Of a stretch of DNA of 64,000 nucleotides, positions 35,398 through 44,157 are shown one piece after another. Each line of letters opens with the position of its first letter. Position 1 is the first letter of the stretch. The position numbers were made by a program, and so were the translations under genes. Source of the stretch: Kamptonema formosum PCC 6407 (GTDB lineage Bacteria; Cyanobacteriota; Cyanobacteriia; Cyanobacteriales; Microcoleaceae); contig NZ_KB235903.1 of assembly GCF_000332155.1 (NCBI RefSeq), forward strand, positions 487,315-551,314, given 5' to 3'. The notes beneath the pieces were generated by a model that ran no database searches, was not told where the DNA came from, and worked only from the letters and a program-made list of their open reading frames with translations.

Positions 35398-37506
35398 ATG
35401 CTGGCCTTCCTCAAAAACATCGGAGAAATAATAGCCCATTGGTGGTCGGAGTTTACTCTCCAGACGCGGCTGATGGCGGGAGCCACACTGGTAGTCTCCT
35501 TGATTATGAGCGGCCTGACCTTCTGGGCGGTCAACACCATTCAACTAGATGCCCACCTCAATGACACCCGCTACGGCCGCGATCTCGGTCTGCTGCTGGC
35601 TGCCAATGTCGCCCCTTTAATTGCCCAAAACGATCGCACAGAAGTAGCCCGCTTTTCCCGGCAATTCTACGGCAGCACCTCTAGCATTCGATATATCCTC
35701 TACGCCGACGATGCTGGCGAAATCTACCTCGGCTTACCCTTTTCTGAGTCAGAGGTAGAAACTTCTCTGACTCTCCGTCGCCGGATTCAACTTCCCGATA
35801 CTTTTACCGCCAATCTTGAAGAGGTCAATTTCACCCCTGAGCCCTTAGTAAAGCAGCACTTAACTCCCGCAGGGGAAGTGACTGACGTATTTGTTCCCCT
35901 CGTCCACGAGGGCAAATATTTAGGAGTTTTAGCGATCGGCATTAATCCTAATCCTACAGCCGTCATTTCCTCAAATTTAACTAGGGATGTCACCTTAGCA
36001 GTGTTTGTCACAATTTGGGTGATGGTAATTTTAGGGGCAGTATTTAACGCTTTGACGATTACTCAGCCGATTAAAGAATTAGTTTTTGGCGTTAAAAACA
36101 TTGCTTCCGGTAACTTTAAACAGCGAGTTGATTTGCCTTTAGGCGGTGAATTAGGGGAATTGATTTGTAGCTTTAATGAGATGGCTGAAAAGCTGGAAAG
36201 CTATGAAGAGCAAAACATTGAAGAATTGACAGCGGAAAAAGCTAAACTGGAAACCCTGGTTTCTACTATTGCTGACGGTGCGGTGTTGCTGGATGCTAAT
36301 TTGTACATCATTTTAGTTAACCCGACCGCGCGGCGAATCTTTGGCTGGGAATATAAGAATGTAATTGGGGAAAATGTTTTAAATTACTTACCTGCGGAGG
36401 TACAGCTAGAGGTAGCTAGGCCATTGTATCAAATTGCTGGTGGCGATCGCGAAGGGGGAGAATTTCGCTGTTCGCTTACAGAACCAATTAATCGCACTGT
36501 GAGAATTCTTGTTACTACTGTAACTTTACATAAAGCACCGGGTTCAGAACCGCTGTGTAAAAGTTGTCTCCATGAAGAAAGAAATACCTGTACCGAGGCC
36601 CCGCGCCCCGATGCTTTTGAATGTTCCTTATACTTTGAAAGTGCTAAATCTCACCTTCCAGAAGAGTATCGAGACAACCTGAAAGGGATTGCGATGACGA
36701 TACAGGATATTACTCGCGAAGTAGAACTAAATGAAGCTAAGAGTCAATTTATTAGCAATGTTTCTCACGAATTAAGAACGCCTTTGTTTAATATTAAATC
36801 ATTTATCGAAACTCTCCACGAGTACGGGGAAGACCTCAGCGAGGCTGAACGTCGCGAATTTCTAGAAACGGCAAATCATGAGACTGACCGCCTCACTCGC
36901 CTGGTTAACGATGTATTAGATTTGTCGCGGTTGGAATCTTGCCGAATTTATCATTTTGACGGTGTTGATATTGCCCAAGCTGTAGAGCAAACCTTACGTA
37001 CTTATCAACTCAATGCTAAAGATAAAGGTATTGAATTGATTCAGGAACTTGACCCGGATTTACCAGCGGTTTTAGGTCATTACGATTTGTTGTTACAAGT
37101 GTTTGCGAATCTGGTTGGTAATGCTTTGAAATTTACTCATTCGGGAGGGAAGATTGCGATTCGCGCTTCTCAGTTAGATGTGGAAGTAAGGGAGGATAAA
37201 TATGAAGTTGCTAATGAGGAATCTTCCCCAGGAAACTATTCTCTATCACACGCAGTACCGCCTTCTAAGCTGGTGCGGATTGAGATTTCTGATACGGGAA
37301 TTGGTATTGATGCAGAGGATCAAGAGGCAATCTTTGACCGTTTCTTCCGGGTGGAAAATCGGGTGCATACTTTGGAAGGTACTGGGTTGGGGCTTTCAAT
37401 TGTGAGGAATATTATTGATAAGCATCATACTAAGGTGCATTTAGTTAGTGAGGTTGGGGTTGGTACTACTTTCTGGTTTGATTTAATGGTTTATCAGCAA
37501 AAATAA
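35398..37506 (+). CDS. nblS: NblS/Hik33-type sensor histidine kinase
   Basis: 702 residues. Two membrane helices (about 27-48 and 200-222) frame a periplasmic sensor (RYGRDLGLLLAANVAPLIAQND). Then HAMP (TQPIKELVFGVKNIASGNFKQRV), a PAS domain (about 285-430, with a Cys-rich insertion CKSCLHEERNTC), HisKA with [16 protein letters not shown] (His about 456), and HATPase_c (NLVGNALKFTHSG, ISDTGIGID, GTGLGLSIVRNI). This is the conserved cyanobacterial/plastid (Ycf26) kinase that controls responses to high light, nutrient stress and phycobilisome breakdown through RpaB. Location beside purD agrees. The 116-base gap from purD is very AT-rich. Confidence 0.93.
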   Translation: MLAFLKNIGEIIAHWWSEFTLQTRLMAGATLVVSLIMSGLTFWAVNTIQLDAHLNDTRYGRDLGLLLAANVAPLIAQNDRTEVARFSRQFYGSTSSIRYILYADDAGEIYLGLPFSESEVETSLTLRRRIQLPDTFTANLEEVNFTPEPLVKQHLTPAGEVTDVFVPLVHEGKYLGVLAIGINPNPTAVISSNLTRDVTLAVFVTIWVMVILGAVFNALTITQPIKELVFGVKNIASGNFKQRVDLPLGGELGELICSFNEMAEKLESYEEQNIEELTAEKAKLETLVSTIADGAVLLDANLYIILVNPTARRIFGWEYKNVIGENVLNYLPAEVQLEVARPLYQIAGGDREGGEFRCSLTEPINRTVRILVTTVTLHKAPGSEPLCKSCLHEERNTCTEAPRPDAFECSLYFESAKSHLPEEYRDNLKGIAMTIQDITREVELNEAKSQFISNVSHELRTPLFNIKSFIETLHEYGEDLSEAERREFLETANHETDRLTRLVNDVLDLSRLESCRIYHFDGVDIAQAVEQTLRTYQLNAKDKGIELIQELDPDLPAVLGHYDLLLQVFANLVGNALKFTHSGGKIAIRASQLDVEVREDKYEVANEESSPGNYSLSHAVPPSKLVRIEISDTGIGIDAEDQEAIFDRFFRVENRVHTLEGTGLGLSIVRNIIDKHHTKVHLVSEVGVGTTFWFDLMVYQQK

Positions 37507-37510
37507 ATAG

Positions 37511-37552
37511 GGTAATTGGTAATTGGTAATTGGTAATTGGTAATTGGTAATG
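37511..37552. repeat. Heptamer tandem repeat, GGTAATT type
   Basis: Six copies of GGTAATT immediately after the nblS stop codon, the same family as in purK and, reversed, in the TPR-GT61 gene. Confidence 0.92.
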
Positions 37553-37571
37553 GCTACAGGATTTATACAAA

Positions 37572-37680
37572 TAGGACTTACGCAGGTCGTCGCAGAAACC
37601 GGGTTTTTGAGAGAATCTGTGGTCATAACGAAGTATTTTCGTCAAAAAACCCGGTTTCTTTGGTTGGGTACATAAACTCT
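37572..37680. repeat. MITE-like repeat, copy 1
   Basis: A roughly 110-base unit starting TAGGACTTACGCAGGTCGT with an internal inverted repeat (AGAAACCGGGTTTTT...AAAAACCCGGTTTCT). A second copy is at 45411-45520. The foldback and dispersal are typical of small non-autonomous elements; no flanking target-site duplication is obvious. Confidence 0.85.
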
Positions 37681-37692
37681 GACAAAATATCT

Positions 37693-37742
37693 GTAACGCT
37701 GCTGTCCCGGCGGTTTCTTTACCGCCAAGATGGCGGCGTTAC
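37693..37742. repeat. GTAACGCYGC palindrome, copy A
   Basis: GTAACGCTGC at the left pairs with GCGGCGTTAC at the right, and CCGGCGGT with ACCGCC inside. It overlaps the last bases (including the stop) of the hydrolase gene on the minus strand. Related copies are at 46267-46317 and 61898-61945. Confidence 0.8.
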
Positions 37743-38794
37743 GTAAAGTGTCTAAGTGAAATACCCGGCCAGGTATCAATTGGCTGACTCGATTTAACAA
37801 TCTGCATCCCCGCCTTGGCAAACCTCGCAAAAGCAGCATTCGCTTGTTCTGTAAAATCAATTATATCGGCAACAACAACGGGCGAAGTACAATCTTCTAG
37901 CAGATAAACTTTCTTAGCTAATTTAGAATCTCGTGCCATAATTTCTGTTAGCAAATCCTCAATTGTCCAAGCAACACAATGACTCTTAGCTTGTCCGGCA
38001 ATAATTACCGTGTCATATTCCAGTAATTTCTGAATAAAAAGCAGATTTTTTTGAGCAATAGGACGACCATCTGCACTATCTAAAACTTCTGGCCGCAGGA
38101 CTGAATAATTTTCTGTGAGGGGATTGCTACCTTTAATTTCAAAAAGAGTTTGGCTATTGCGGGCTATATTGTGAAAAAATATCGCTTCTTCAACTGCGGA
38201 TACTAAGGCGTGTCCAATACCTCCTAACATGGAGTGATAGGGCCAAATTGTGAGAGGATATTTACCGTTATCGCTCAGTTTTTGAACGTAGTGCAAGGCG
38301 TGTTTTTGCAAGGCTAAATAGTTTCCATCAGCGATGCTGTAACTGATAGCAGGATTCACTTTCCAGATGCCTGTTTGCACATCATTTAGTGTCACCATTG
38401 TAGCGGCTGGTACTGGGTGTTCTCCTGCGTCATTAATCCAAAATATCGGATGGAAAATTTGCATCGCTGTGTGGGTATCCATTGTAGGTGCAATGGCTGT
38501 AATTACACCTAAATTGCGATAAATAAATTCGCACAATCGCACGTTGTCATCGACCGCACCAGTACCAGAATGACCTGCAACAAATAATTCAAAGTTGGGA
38601 ATACAAAAAGTGTTTTGGGCATCGATTATCATTAGACAAATGCGGGTTTTATCTTCTGCTGCTGGTCGGATGCTGTTTTGTTTTGCCCATTGTTTTGCAT
38701 CTATTGCCCTGTTTTGATAGGGTACTCGCCAGACTTCTCCAACTTTTTTGGGGTCGAAGTAAGAAGGAATTTGTAGTTGAGTTTGTGCTGTCAT
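37739..38794 (-). CDS. Isochorismatase-family cysteine hydrolase (nicotinamidase-like)
   Basis: 351 residues, longer than the usual 180-210 of nicotinamidases. Key segments: ICLMIIDAQNTFCIPNFELFV (catalytic Asp), an extended middle part (TMDTHTAMQIFHPIFWINDAGEHP, with the metal-binding-like DTHxxxQIFHP) and DTVIIAGQAKSHCVAWTIEDLL (nucleophile Cys in SHCV). It faces a NrtR-type NAD regulator across a short gap with two candidate operators, which suggests a role in NAD precursor salvage. Which amide it hydrolyses is not proven by the sequence. Confidence 0.82.
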   Translation of the reverse strand: MTAQTQLQIPSYFDPKKVGEVWRVPYQNRAIDAKQWAKQNSIRPAAEDKTRICLMIIDAQNTFCIPNFELFVAGHSGTGAVDDNVRLCEFIYRNLGVITAIAPTMDTHTAMQIFHPIFWINDAGEHPVPAATMVTLNDVQTGIWKVNPAISYSIADGNYLALQKHALHYVQKLSDNGKYPLTIWPYHSMLGGIGHALVSAVEEAIFFHNIARNSQTLFEIKGSNPLTENYSVLRPEVLDSADGRPIAQKNLLFIQKLLEYDTVIIAGQAKSHCVAWTIEDLLTEIMARDSKLAKKVYLLEDCTSPVVVADIIDFTEQANAAFARFAKAGMQIVKSSQPIDTWPGISLRHFT

Positions 38795-38837
38795 TGTGAT
38801 TTCCCTACAAACAACTGCTGCAATCCGCTATATATTA

Positions 38838-38877
38838 GTGTTATTGATACACCTCTAGCTTAGTGTCGATAAAACAC
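38838..38877. promoter_or_regulatory. Two candidate NrtR operators
   Basis: GTGTTATTGATACAC (38838-38852) and GTGTCGATAAAACAC (38863-38877) share the pattern GTGT-N7-ACAC, centres 25 bases apart, in the 125-base gap between the divergent hydrolase and NrtR-like genes. Their position fits binding by the adjacent regulator and control of both genes. Confidence 0.65.
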
Positions 38878-38919
38878 ATTGTCAAGAGTAGCTAGAAAAA
38901 TTCCCAATCCCTAATTCCC

Positions 38920-39612
38920 ATGACTTACACCTACGAATTTCCCAGACCTGCACTTACCGTCGATTGCGTCGTCTTTGGATTGGATGAAGACAACCTGCTA
39001 AAAATCATGCTGATTCAGCGGAAACTGCCACCTTTTCAGGGACAATGGGCTCTACCTGGGGGCTTTGTGCGGATTGAGGAAAACCTCGAAGCAGCGGCGC
39101 GGCGGGAATTGCGCGAGGAAACGGGCATTAAAAATGTATTTTTAGAGCAACTTTATACCTATGGTGATGTTAATCGAGATCCGCGCGATCGCGTTGTCAC
39201 TGTCGCCTATTTCGCCTTAATCAATTTATCGGAGCACCCGATTGATGCCGCAACTGATGCGACAGATGCCGCTTGGTTTCCCGCTACTAAAAAGCCGCCA
39301 CTTCCTTTCGACCACGAGCAAATTTTAGCAACAGCTCTTGCTAGACTAAAAGGCAAAGTTCGTTATGAACCCATTGGGTTTGAACTTTTACCAAAAAAAT
39401 TCACCCTCACCCAACTCCAGAAGCTTTATGAAACAATTTTAGAGCAAAAACTAGATAAGCGAAATTTCCGTAAAAAAATTCTTAAAATGGAGCTTTTAGT
39501 AGCGCTAGATGAAACCGAAACCGGAGTTGCCCATCGCGCCGCAAGACTTTATAAATTTGACGAACGCAAATATCATAAATTAAAACAAAAAGGATTTAAT
39601 TTTGAACTATAA
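38920..39612 (+). CDS. nrtR: NrtR-type Nudix-related transcriptional regulator of NAD metabolism
   Basis: 230 residues. The N-terminal Nudix-like domain (residues 1-145) includes [20 protein letters not shown] followed by REETGI, a nearly complete Nudix box, then the C-terminal winged-helix part ([48 protein letters not shown]) that defines NrtR. NrtR proteins repress NAD synthesis and salvage genes and release DNA on binding ADP-ribose. The opposing hydrolase gene and the tandem palindromes in between agree with this. An ADP-ribose hydrolase that keeps activity is the other possibility. Confidence 0.88.
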   Translation: MTYTYEFPRPALTVDCVVFGLDEDNLLKIMLIQRKLPPFQGQWALPGGFVRIEENLEAAARRELREETGIKNVFLEQLYTYGDVNRDPRDRVVTVAYFALINLSEHPIDAATDATDAAWFPATKKPPLPFDHEQILATALARLKGKVRYEPIGFELLPKKFTLTQLQKLYETILEQKLDKRNFRKKILKMELLVALDETETGVAHRAARLYKFDERKYHKLKQKGFNFEL

Positions 39613-39647
39613 TCGGGGTCAATGCTTGCTAAGGAGGTAAAAGTAAC

Positions 39648-40706
39648 ATGATATCCAGCTTATGGGCTACTACCTTAAAATTAATCAACTCAATGCCCGC
39701 AAGAGCTTATCTTTTGACTGCGATCGTTATTTTCGCTATTTCGGGCTCAGTTATTCGTAAATTAACAGAAATAGGCGCTCAAAACTTAATTAATGGCAGG
39801 AATCCTATTTCATTTTGCAATGTTTTATTTGCAGGAAATATTTGTGCTTTGCTGGTTCTAATTTTCGTCTATTACCGACAATGGAATCTGCCTGCATTAA
39901 AACAGCTTTCTAGAAAAAATTGGCTAAGTCTAAGCGTAGTTGCTATCCTCGAAGGAGCTTTAGCGCCCACCTTAATTTTTACAGCTCTGGCTGTGACAAT
40001 GGTCAATAATGTCATTTTGATCGGGCGCATCGAGCCACCTTTAACTTTAATTTTATCAGTATTATTGCTACGAGAACGAGTAAATCGGTGGGTTGTTGGC
40101 GGTGCAATTGCTTCATTTATTGGCGTTATTCTAACAATATTACTTCAAACTCCCGATGACAACATTGTAAAAATGGGAGGCGCTATTCATATAGGACAAG
40201 GTGAATTAATGACCGCTGGGTGGGCTGTATGTATAGCTATTTCCACTATTATTAGTAAAGCAAAACTTGGCCAAATACCGTTGGGAATATTTACCGTATT
40301 TAGAACATTTATAGGTACAATTATCTTTTTTGCAATTGTTATGGTGCAATATGGCCCAATTCATTTTATTGATATTTTCTCGCCTTTATTATGGCAATGG
40401 ATGTTATTCTATGGAATTGTCATTGTTGTGGGTGGTCAATTATGTTTTTTTACTGGGTTAAAAAAATCTACCGCATCCGAAGTTTCATTAGCTAGCTCTT
40501 TTGGCCCCATTGCTGGAATTTTAGCCTCTTACTTAATTTTAGGAGAATTACCTAGCATTGCTCAATATATTGGTGGTACTGTTATTATGGCGGGCATCAT
40601 ATTAACCCAAATAGGAGTTGTTCGCCAAAGCACTAAAACTCCAGTTACAATGCAGAGTATTAGTGCTATGGAAATTGATAGAGAAGTTGGTTTTAAAGGA
40701 GTGTAA
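39648..40706 (+). CDS. DMT-superfamily (EamA) transporter
   Basis: 352 residues with about ten membrane helices in two EamA halves (SVVAILEGALAPTLIFTAL, TLILSVLLLRERVNRWVVGG in the first; SEVSLASSFGPIAGILASYL in the second). It has an excellent Shine-Dalgarno (AAGGAGGT, 39629-39637) and starts 35 bases after nrtR, so the two are probably cotranscribed. That context hints at transport of an NAD precursor, but this is only inference from position. Confidence 0.85.
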   Translation: MISSLWATTLKLINSMPARAYLLTAIVIFAISGSVIRKLTEIGAQNLINGRNPISFCNVLFAGNICALLVLIFVYYRQWNLPALKQLSRKNWLSLSVVAILEGALAPTLIFTALAVTMVNNVILIGRIEPPLTLILSVLLLRERVNRWVVGGAIASFIGVILTILLQTPDDNIVKMGGAIHIGQGELMTAGWAVCIAISTIISKAKLGQIPLGIFTVFRTFIGTIIFFAIVMVQYGPIHFIDIFSPLLWQWMLFYGIVIVVGGQLCFFTGLKKSTASEVSLASSFGPIAGILASYLILGELPSIAQYIGGTVIMAGIILTQIGVVRQSTKTPVTMQSISAMEIDREVGFKGV

Positions 40707-40788
40707 AACAATTTTTAAAAAATGCAAGATTTTCTCAATCCCCTCTTTAAGTTCAGTAAATTTTTCTGTCAACTAAGAGCATAAATTT

Positions 40789-41517
40789 ATGTTAGAACAA
40801 CCACCAAGTAGTGCAAATAGAACCATAAAAAATAGCGTTAAATTTTTCTTAATTGCCTCATTAGTTGCGCTCGTTAGCATTTTAGCACGAGCTACCAATA
40901 TCCAAGAACTTTTAAGAAGCGGATTGATCTGGATTGAGCAGCTTGGATTTTGGGGGCCAGTAGCATTTATTGTTGTGTATAATCTAGCTACTGTTTTATT
41001 TATTCCCGGTTCTATCCTCACACTAGGAGGAGGCTTTATTTTTGGCATTGTTTGGGGTTCAATATATGTTTTTCTTGCCGCAACTTTAGGTGCTACTTTA
41101 GCTTTTTTGATCGGTCGATACTTATCTCGCAACTGGGTAGCAAAAAAAATTGAGAAGTACCCAAAGTTCAAAGCAATTGATGAAGCTGTTGGTCGAGAAG
41201 GATTTAAAATAGTTTTTTTAACACGCCTTTCTCCCATCTTTCCTTTCAATCTTTTAAATTATGCTTTGGGAGTAACGCAAGTTTCCTTAAAAGACTATGT
41301 TCTAGGTTCACTTGGTATGATTCCAGGGACTATGATGTACGTTTACCTCGGTTCTTTAGGGGGAGAAATGGCTATAATAGAAAGAGCCTGTTATGCTGTA
41401 AATAGCCAAGCATCCGCCGTAAATTTACTTATTAATGGGATCGGTTTGATTGCCACTGTTGCTGTCAGCCTTTATACAGCTAGGATTGCTCGTAAAAGTT
41501 TAGAAGCCAATATTTAA
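40789..41517 (+). CDS. TVP38/TMEM64 (DedA-like) membrane protein
   Basis: 242 residues, about five to six hydrophobic segments, with the family signature VLFIPGSILTLGGGFIFG, GATLAFLIGRYLSRNW and FLTRLSPIFPFNLLNYALG. Family members are thought to act in membrane lipid or small-molecule movement. It is followed after 14 bases by a mercuric-reductase-like flavoprotein gene, a pairing seen in many bacteria. Confidence 0.9.
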   Translation: MLEQPPSSANRTIKNSVKFFLIASLVALVSILARATNIQELLRSGLIWIEQLGFWGPVAFIVVYNLATVLFIPGSILTLGGGFIFGIVWGSIYVFLAATLGATLAFLIGRYLSRNWVAKKIEKYPKFKAIDEAVGREGFKIVFLTRLSPIFPFNLLNYALGVTQVSLKDYVLGSLGMIPGTMMYVYLGSLGGEMAIIERACYAVNSQASAVNLLINGIGLIATVAVSLYTARIARKSLEANI

Positions 41518-41531
41518 TAGGAGAATTTGCC

Positions 41532-43067
41532 ATGTCAAGCTCGAAAAGCAATCGCCTAAATATATCGCCAATGGATGTACACAACCAAAGATTAGTTTCT
41601 TATTTACATCCGCCAGATTGGGTAAATCCTCAACCAGTTAGCCGTTATAATTTAGTGGTAATAGGAGCTGGGCCAGCAGGATTAATCGTTGCCGCAGGTG
41701 CAGCAGGTTTAGGTGCAAAAGTTGCTTTAGTTGAAAAACATTTAATGGGTGGCGATTGTTTAAATGTCGGTTGCGTGCCGTCAAAATGTCTGATTAGTTC
41801 CTCCGTTATTGTTGCTAATATTAGAGATGCGAAGCGATTTGGCATTGGAGTTCCTGATAATATAGAAGTGGATTTTGCCGCCGTAATGGAAAGACTGCGG
41901 CGGTTAAGAGCAGGAATAAGTGATGTGGATTCAGCTCAACGCTATCAAGAAAAATTAGGTGTTGATGTTTTTCTAGGAGCGGGTCGTTTCTCCAGTGATG
42001 ATACCATCGAAGTAGCAGGTAAAACTCTACGTTTTAAAAAGGCAGTAATTGCTACAGGTGCGAGAGCATTGCAACCACAAATTCCAGGTATAGAAGAAGC
42101 TGGATATCTTACTAATGAAACAGTATTTAACCTTACAGAACAGCCGAAACGTTTAGCAATAATTGGCGGCGGGCCCATTGGTTCCGAATTAGCTCAAGCC
42201 TTTCAGCGATTGGGTTCCGAAGTAGTGTTGCTACATAAAAATGCTCACATTTTAGACCGCGAAGATACTGATGCCGCAGAAATTGTTCAGCAGGCTTTTA
42301 TCCGAGAAGGAATTCAGCTAATTTTACAATCTAAAATTAAGAGGATTGAGCTAACAAACGCAGGTAAAGTTATCTATTATCAATCCCATAACCAGGAAGA
42401 TGCAATCACTGTTGATGAAATTCTAGTTAGTGCGGGACGTTCCCCGAACGTGGAAACCTTAAACCTTGAAGCTGTCGGCGTTAAATACGATACAAAAAGT
42501 GGGGTGTTTGTCAATGACAACCTGCAAACCAGTAATCCTCGTATTTATGCTGCTGGCGATGTTTGCATGAACTGGAAATTTACTCATGCTGCTGATTTTG
42601 CCGCCAGAATTGTCATTCAAAATACTCTATTTTTAGGACGTAAAAAACTTAGCGCTTTGACAATGCCTTGGTGTACTTACACAGACCCGGAGATTGCTCA
42701 TGTAGGAATGTATGAGCAAGAAGCTAAGGAAAAAGGGATTGAGATAAATACATTTTTTATTCCTTTTAGTCAGGTAGATAGAGCTGTTACTGATGGGGAA
42801 GAAGAAGGATTTGTAAAAATTCACGTCAAGAAAGGTAGCGATAAAATTTTAGGTGCAACAATTGTGGCTAGAAACGCCGGCGAAATGATTAGCGAAATAA
42901 CTCTGGCAATGGTTAACAATATTGGTTTAGGAAAAATTGCTAGCGTGATTCATCCTTATCCAACTCAAGCGGATGCAATTCGCAAAGCTGCGGATGCTTA
43001 CAATCGTACTCGGTTGACACCTTTTGTAAAAAAACTGTTTTCTCAGTGGCTAACTTGGACGCGATAG
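41532..43067 (+). CDS. Pyridine nucleotide-disulfide oxidoreductase, mercuric-reductase/lipoamide-dehydrogenase-like
   Basis: 511 residues. FAD-binding VVIGAGPAGLIVAAGAAGLGA, redox-active disulfide GGDCLNVGCVPSKCL, NAD(P)H-binding LAIIGGGPIGSELAQAFQRL, second FAD motif IYAAGDVC, and dimerisation domain with MPWCTYTDPEIAHVG and HPYPTQADAIRK. There is no N-terminal heavy-metal domain and no C-terminal vicinal Cys pair, so reduction of Hg(II) is doubtful; the group is annotated as mercuric reductase by similarity. The His-Pro near HPYPT replaces the HAHPT of lipoamide dehydrogenase. Operon with the TVP38 gene. Confidence 0.9.
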   Translation: MSSSKSNRLNISPMDVHNQRLVSYLHPPDWVNPQPVSRYNLVVIGAGPAGLIVAAGAAGLGAKVALVEKHLMGGDCLNVGCVPSKCLISSSVIVANIRDAKRFGIGVPDNIEVDFAAVMERLRRLRAGISDVDSAQRYQEKLGVDVFLGAGRFSSDDTIEVAGKTLRFKKAVIATGARALQPQIPGIEEAGYLTNETVFNLTEQPKRLAIIGGGPIGSELAQAFQRLGSEVVLLHKNAHILDREDTDAAEIVQQAFIREGIQLILQSKIKRIELTNAGKVIYYQSHNQEDAITVDEILVSAGRSPNVETLNLEAVGVKYDTKSGVFVNDNLQTSNPRIYAAGDVCMNWKFTHAADFAARIVIQNTLFLGRKKLSALTMPWCTYTDPEIAHVGMYEQEAKEKGIEINTFFIPFSQVDRAVTDGEEEGFVKIHVKKGSDKILGATIVARNAGEMISEITLAMVNNIGLGKIASVIHPYPTQADAIRKAADAYNRTRLTPFVKKLFSQWLTWTR

Positions 43068-43124
43068 GTGTTAATAAGTATATGAATAAATTAAAGGTAA
43101 TAATGTCATTATAAGCCTAACAAT

Positions 43125-43178
43125 TTCATTGCGAGCGAAGCGAAGCAATCGCATAGCATCGAGATTGCTTCGCTCTGA
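43125..43178. repeat. Palindromic GCGAAGCAATCGC repeat
   Basis: GCGAGCGAAGCGAAGCAATC (from 43131) faces GATTGCTTCGCTC (to about 43176), forming a hairpin between two convergent genes. It may end both transcripts or be a mobile palindrome. Confidence 0.65.
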
Positions 43179-43183
43179 ACTTA

Positions 43184-44032
43184 TTAGAAATCACCTTCAG
43201 CGACCTGAAATACAGTCAAACCTAATGACCTCCACATATCAACAACTTGCTGACGGTCATCCAAGACAAAACGAATATTAAATTTTCCTGCGATATGTTG
43301 GCGGTAAAATTCCTCCTTAATAATCGAATCTTTCCGCTGGTCTCCATTCTTTCGCATATAAATATTAGTATATTTTACCTCATATTGCTGCAACCATTTT
43401 TCAGTTTGAGGTTGATAGTTATCTGTGCGACCCGATAGCACGATAACATTAATACTTGACTGCCACTTGCGAACAGTTTCAAGCACTGGTTGATTCGGTA
43501 AATCGCGTTCGCAATTAGACGCATCATACGGATTTCTACCATTTAGTAAAGCTAATGTACCATCCATATCAACTATGATAGCATCTGGGAGTTCGGGGTT
43601 ATATTCTGGAGGCGGTACGGGAACGCGGAGGTATTTATTATACATTTTCATAATTACATCTTTGCCAACTGAATTGAGTCTTTTTAAATCGCGTTTAATA
43701 CATTCTTCTAGAGGAACCTGGAGAAAAGAATCATTAACTTCAACGACAGCTTGACCTTTAACTAGCGCTTTGATATGTTCGATATGCGGCCCAAAGTTGG
43801 TATCGTCAACAATCACATTTTTACCAGATTCTAGGGCCATCAAAATTGCGGCATCTCGGAGTTGAAGAATAAACTTTTCATTGGCGGGAGACCAATAAGA
43901 AGCGTGAGCCATTTCTCGCAAAAGGTCTTTATTTGTTCGCACCCATCTACCGGGTTCTGATAACAGTAGGTCATTAGCAAATTTAGATTTTCCAGAAGCG
44001 GGTAAACCCACAAGTATAATGACTCTTTTCAT
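43184..44032 (-). CDS. pnkp: T4 Pnkp-like polynucleotide 5'-kinase/3'-phosphatase
   Basis: 282 residues in the same order as phage T4 Pnkp. Kinase: P-loop GLPASGKSK (8-16), TNKDLLREM, VDDTNFGP. Phosphatase: HAD motif VDMDGTLALLNGRNPYD (about 154-170), VLSGRTDN, KDSIIKEEFYRQHIAG, VLDDRQQVVDMWRSLGL and the ending QVAEGDF, very like T4 (which ends in QVASGDF). It would phosphorylate 5'-OH and remove 2',3'-cyclic or 3'-phosphates, making RNA breaks ligatable. The gene lies downstream of an Rnl1-like ligase on the same strand. The 125-base gap between them holds heptamer repeats. Confidence 0.93.
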   Translation of the reverse strand: MKRVIILVGLPASGKSKFANDLLLSEPGRWVRTNKDLLREMAHASYWSPANEKFILQLRDAAILMALESGKNVIVDDTNFGPHIEHIKALVKGQAVVEVNDSFLQVPLEECIKRDLKRLNSVGKDVIMKMYNKYLRVPVPPPEYNPELPDAIIVDMDGTLALLNGRNPYDASNCERDLPNQPVLETVRKWQSSINVIVLSGRTDNYQPQTEKWLQQYEVKYTNIYMRKNGDQRKDSIIKEEFYRQHIAGKFNIRFVLDDRQQVVDMWRSLGLTVFQVAEGDF

Positions 44033-44035
44033 AGT

Positions 44036-44125
44036 AATTGGTAATTGGTAATTGGTGATTGGTAGTGGCTGGTTATATTTTGCTAGTAATCACTAACCAC
44101 TAACTACTAACTATTAACTAACTCA
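44036..44125. repeat. Heptamer repeats between the two RNA-repair genes
   Basis: GGTAATT (about four, degenerate) at 44037-44068 and CTAACCA/CTAACTA-type units at 44090-44122. They separate the ligase and kinase genes and may have been inserted into a once tighter operon. Confidence 0.75.
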
Positions 44126-44157
44126 TCAAGTTTAGCAATTGGGAATGTGTATTATCA

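Noticed and set aside
41532-43067. True mercuric reductase with a mer operon
   Set aside because: No heavy-metal N-terminal domain, no C-terminal Cys pair and no other mer gene nearby; only the flavoprotein fold is supported.
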